DNA of 64,000 nucleotides from CAJBNH01 sp964447285 (lineage in GTDB: Bacteria; Myxococcota_A; UBA9042), in assembly GCA_964447285.1 (NCBI GenBank), contig CAYURO010000005.1, positions 62,001 to 126,000 of the forward strand, given 5' to 3'. Position numbers and translations under genes: made by a program. Below the pieces are notes generated by a model. It did not search any database. It saw nothing but the letters and a program-made list of their open reading frames with translations, and was not told where the DNA came from. Positions 63,301-64,000 of this stretch are shown here, in pieces (position 1 is the first letter of the stretch; every line of letters starts with the position of its first letter).

Positions 63301-64000
63301 CGGCTCAACCGCAGGTCATCTTCAGAGGCATCGCATCCGTGCCGGCGTGGGGTGTCCGCGCGCTGACCACGATTCGCAGCTTCAACGGAGACTTGCACCC
63401 CGTCACGGGCCTGCCGACCGCTGAGATCGTCGTCACGTCAGCTACGTACGGAAGCGTTCTGTATGACCGGGTGTTCGTGATCCCGGGCAACTCTGCTTGG
63501 ACTACGGACAAGCAGGTCATCATCGACGGCAACCTCCCGGCCGACCGCGCCGCCAACAACATCATGACGATCCACCTGACGGATAGCGTCGGCAACGTGC
63601 TGTTTGGTTACTCACTGGTAGGACTCAGCAACGTGCTCCCGGACAACGGGGGCCAGGGGCCGCAGTTCGACGACCTCGCAATCTCGCAGTACGCCACGCC
63701 CCAGCAGGTCCACATCGTGCCCGGCCGGACGTTCAGCGGCGACGTCGAAGTGCTGCTGACGCGCGATCAACTCGGCCCCGCGCCCGACGACGCGACGACG
63801 GTTCGGCTTCTGTGCGACTCCAATGTGGGCATCAACGCGTGCGGCACGGCGATGGACGCGGCCAACATCGATGGCGACGCCCTCAGCGACTTGGTCGTCC
63901 GCCATCAGGTCTCTGGGACCGTCGGCGCGATCTACTGGATCTGCGGGTCGAAGCTTGCCTCTTATGTCGGAAAACGCGTTTCCATGGCGCTGACGCCGGT
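57315..64000 (+). CDS. Giant Ig-like/FG-GAP lipoprotein, 3' end missing
   Basis: Open frame of ~2,228 codons running off the window end. The ATG 57315 has GGAGGAAGG upstream. Signal peptide and lipobox FSVGC (Cys ~23) are followed by an Asp/Thr-rich linker. From ~residue 50 to ~1850 come many ~90-120-residue beta-sandwich modules, with recurrent phrases such as ISQPTPGQLTLADD, IQDPVPGQTLLA, VDTQGPVVAIIEPS, VDRTAPVFLAL and a DAVGNVG / DTAGNPAT type end: this is the cell-adhesion Ig-like style. From ~1890 to the edge FG-GAP repeats begin (AAGDLNSDGLSDFVVGGG, PGDVNGDGIDDLVIGAG), as in integrin-alpha-type propellers. It is probably a large surface adhesin or fibre. Confidence 0.85.
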   Translation, partial: MAIARGLRPALLIAAVVTFSVGCSDQRVAGPPTWDGCVGDACLPGDVTDTDLPGDVTDTTPAPTIALSIETGKGMALEGSVSSVVLTFEDDKYPGVDALGVQVDVIATTTNVPDGTMVELLVDGKKSGLSAPVVSNEARFLELDVPCQDALSVGVRVTVGEAVAEEAKSVGLVCQNGCKAALQLEPGCLTVDDDPVAPGFQASFVVTTETPDCTHAFIGYVDADGNVGQSSKVALFQGQSAPIQVTLAAEATGLVAQTVELVANVIDESQPARPVGQSSKATLTLTTEAPVIDISQPTPGQLTLADDTNPAQPGVQADLVATATTMTPFDVNAISLSIDGTQVAATTLQVNGAFTFPLSFETTKTYSVSITATNGCGLQSTKDVAYTVFTSQSAIVIQDPVPGQTLLAKNDQDPATPSLYETSVVVGLQQGAVNAKISVFCRKFGEGFPYGNDPVGSFVYTDTQASTVTVPVALDSDLLGNQVTCRAKDDAPNPSASPEVSFVLALPPPCLTVLSPAGASIATKPQIDIAASTDHLDGAVVSATLAAQDGSATYGPFPLGKAKAGLLVTPLSLLVGNPPQLLPDGIYVLQLNATDEFGNLASDSACSDTSRVVQVDTQGPVVAIIEPSKVVLNVAADADSAPAVPGFQVDVKVSVGDAIDVCLEANGMAIGCQDVAQGQTEVTFPGVTLQPGANTLRPTGVDSSGNPSLPNDMTVTLLSDLPSVVFTLPVQPAFTAFDELTFVAKVTTGVEASPVTGAQTEVWVNGALVPVAVQELAPGEYTFKVTGLAAGDTTVQFGAAVSATPAMKGYTAPMVVTRKTDQPGIAFVFPATGQLFNLVSVACTPFLPNCLMSTDLALTNVEDGRDVKVTVTCAGKAKDYLGKSKANAAKVPNISLTDRSTCVLDATVTDAAGQKAQAQPVTVTVDRTAPVFLALASPVKLGDSATLLLAMDDLLPDVEGMQISLQIKATGLPKDAPVVVDVFKDDGSKYASYPATSVPNILDGQEGVVAFGIVTLPDGYKVKLVFSGADTAGNPATKTLVMQVLSAGAEIRVTLPLPLPAASCSVKADCGANAVCVSGTCAVAWNKLTAKSIGVFTYGLPNGSALRICSNSPGVTGEACATAGYKVIATGKIETSTAVLNLSSLPDGLYHIIAEGSFLPSVPWTPSLVATLPAGRDRMILLDTVAPTIESIAPPSDPSVPALCLSNTLQSAPDLGLAGGKFAFQVTTTGDASVTVLAGTVKGTADTVAGKASVVVSIPSEGEVAISAAAVDAVGNVGEMKTLPNMTVNTIGPNGAFAWPSKAKVLVGDPLDVLVTSSATDVEGQDVTIRDGGAVKATEKFASGQAQFPHAKDGLLAQGQRELQADLRDVCGNVSTVATSPAKVVVDTEPPQLGIQAPTPGATFTDNDDAAPAVSGYQVSALFGTVDADSWTLELGDDCDSSFLNCAGYAKVGSGKVQNPNGVEPKVDVTIPFGATKHYLLRLTGLDINGNKTVATRGFDVQLSGCLVLVKGLPIGGLNTQACPTPGQNCASVTPTVSAEFVGPCGTPDKIELRKDGSVFASAVPLNDKASFPMLVKDGDAFSAEVIVLEGATVKGSCGAVAVKADLTNPTVAFIAGQVLGIDTPAGSSAVYGQPDDQSVAAPNHQLHLLIEAKDAGLAGGQLLELKRKVGQTTGDLPQELVKLPLTLDAAADQISVQFATLTEDASNTISAKVADALGNTAVATITIKVDWKAPATVVLDPFASGDLNPRRPLARVSFTAVGDDAMTGTAASYDVRYSRKAITTIAEFEAACEAKAILGVQLPVPAEAGVTQKVEISGPDPRPASDLCKFAPLTDGGISKYYFAIRAVDAAGNHSGVSTALSTDALRLRYVKVTTADPKYQTAEYRNRVYAAGDLNSDGLSDFVVGGGVDLDACVVYGRPSAADGSLADVTFDSLVGTHHVCLPGTGLGLAGNTALQPGDVNGDGIDDLVIGAGQGVGFTREVRVYLGRDKQLISAQPQVIFRGIASVPAWGVRALTTIRSFNGDLHPVTGLPTAEIVVTSATYGSVLYDRVFVIPGNSAWTTDKQVIIDGNLPADRAANNIMTIHLTDSVGNVLFGYSLVGLSNVLPDNGGQGPQFDDLAISQYATPQQVHIVPGRTFSGDVEVLLTRDQLGPAPDDATTVRLLCDSNVGINACGTAMDAANIDGDALSDLVVRHQVSGTVGAIYWICGSKLASYVGKRVSMALTP

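Overview
This window comes from a high-GC Gram-negative chromosome. It most resembles an uncultured or little-studied member of the Myxococcota (former Deltaproteobacteria). The main reasons are the very large number of lipoproteins with a Cys lipobox followed by Asp/Thr-rich linkers, a giant protein built from MopE-type calcium/copper-binding-like repeats (core D-N-D-C-x-G-x-T-D-E), thrombospondin-type-3 acidic repeats, Mpl, RNase G and an S2/Ts/PyrH/Frr operon. This assignment is inference from gene content. No rRNA, tRNA, CRISPR array or prophage was seen.

Layout. 1-4.5 kb: a lamin-tail-type lipoprotein, then rpsA (S1) and mpl on the minus strand. 4.6-8.1 kb: a small accessory island holding an 11-unit 20-bp minisatellite, an IS200-type HUH transposase and REP-like palindromes (GTAG plus hairpin), with two exported proteins, a DUF2442 protein and an intact MntA/HepT toxin-antitoxin pair. 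8.1-11.3 kb: a tight minus-strand operon of a 795-residue AAA+ ATPase, a 90-residue partner and a lipoprotein. The first ~65 residues of the ATPase look like the N-terminal domain of ribosomal protein S13; this is the most unusual single gene in the window. 11.4-17.8 kb: a SerA-type dehydrogenase, an Ig-fold lipoprotein, an enlarged LolC/E-like permease, a minimal RodZ and RecO. 17.9-21.1 kb: the translation operon rpsB-tsf-pyrH-frr with a recognisable promoter and leader. 21.1-25.1 kb: a MA-type metallopeptidase, then pdxA, a small lipoprotein and two oligopeptide-type ABC ATPases without permeases. 25.1-30.9 kb (minus): ftsK, a Cys-rich lipoprotein and rng, with an intrinsic terminator in the ftsK leader.

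31.3-45 kb: lolA, a TSP3-repeat outer-membrane-type protein, an acyl-CoA carboxylase beta subunit, a phasin-like protein with promoter, operator-like inverted repeat and strong terminator, a beta-barrel/lipase-like lipoprotein pair, a TPR-like envelope protein, mreB, a Tat-exported protein and a methyltransferase. 45-51 kb: the 1951-residue MopE-repeat lipoprotein. 51-57.3 kb: lipA with a kelch-like lipoprotein, rseP with three PDZ domains, tsaB and a stand-alone PqqD-like protein. 57.3 kb to the window edge: the first ~2,230 codons of a giant lipoprotein with Ig-like modules followed by FG-GAP repeats, still open at the end.

Functionally the window is dominated by the cell envelope: peptidoglycan recycling (Mpl), shape (MreB, RodZ), lipoprotein trafficking (LolA, LolC/E-like), regulated intramembrane proteolysis (RseP), and at least ten predicted lipoproteins or barrels. 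It also carries core translation and RNA genes (S1, S2, EF-Ts, RRF, TsaB, RNase G).
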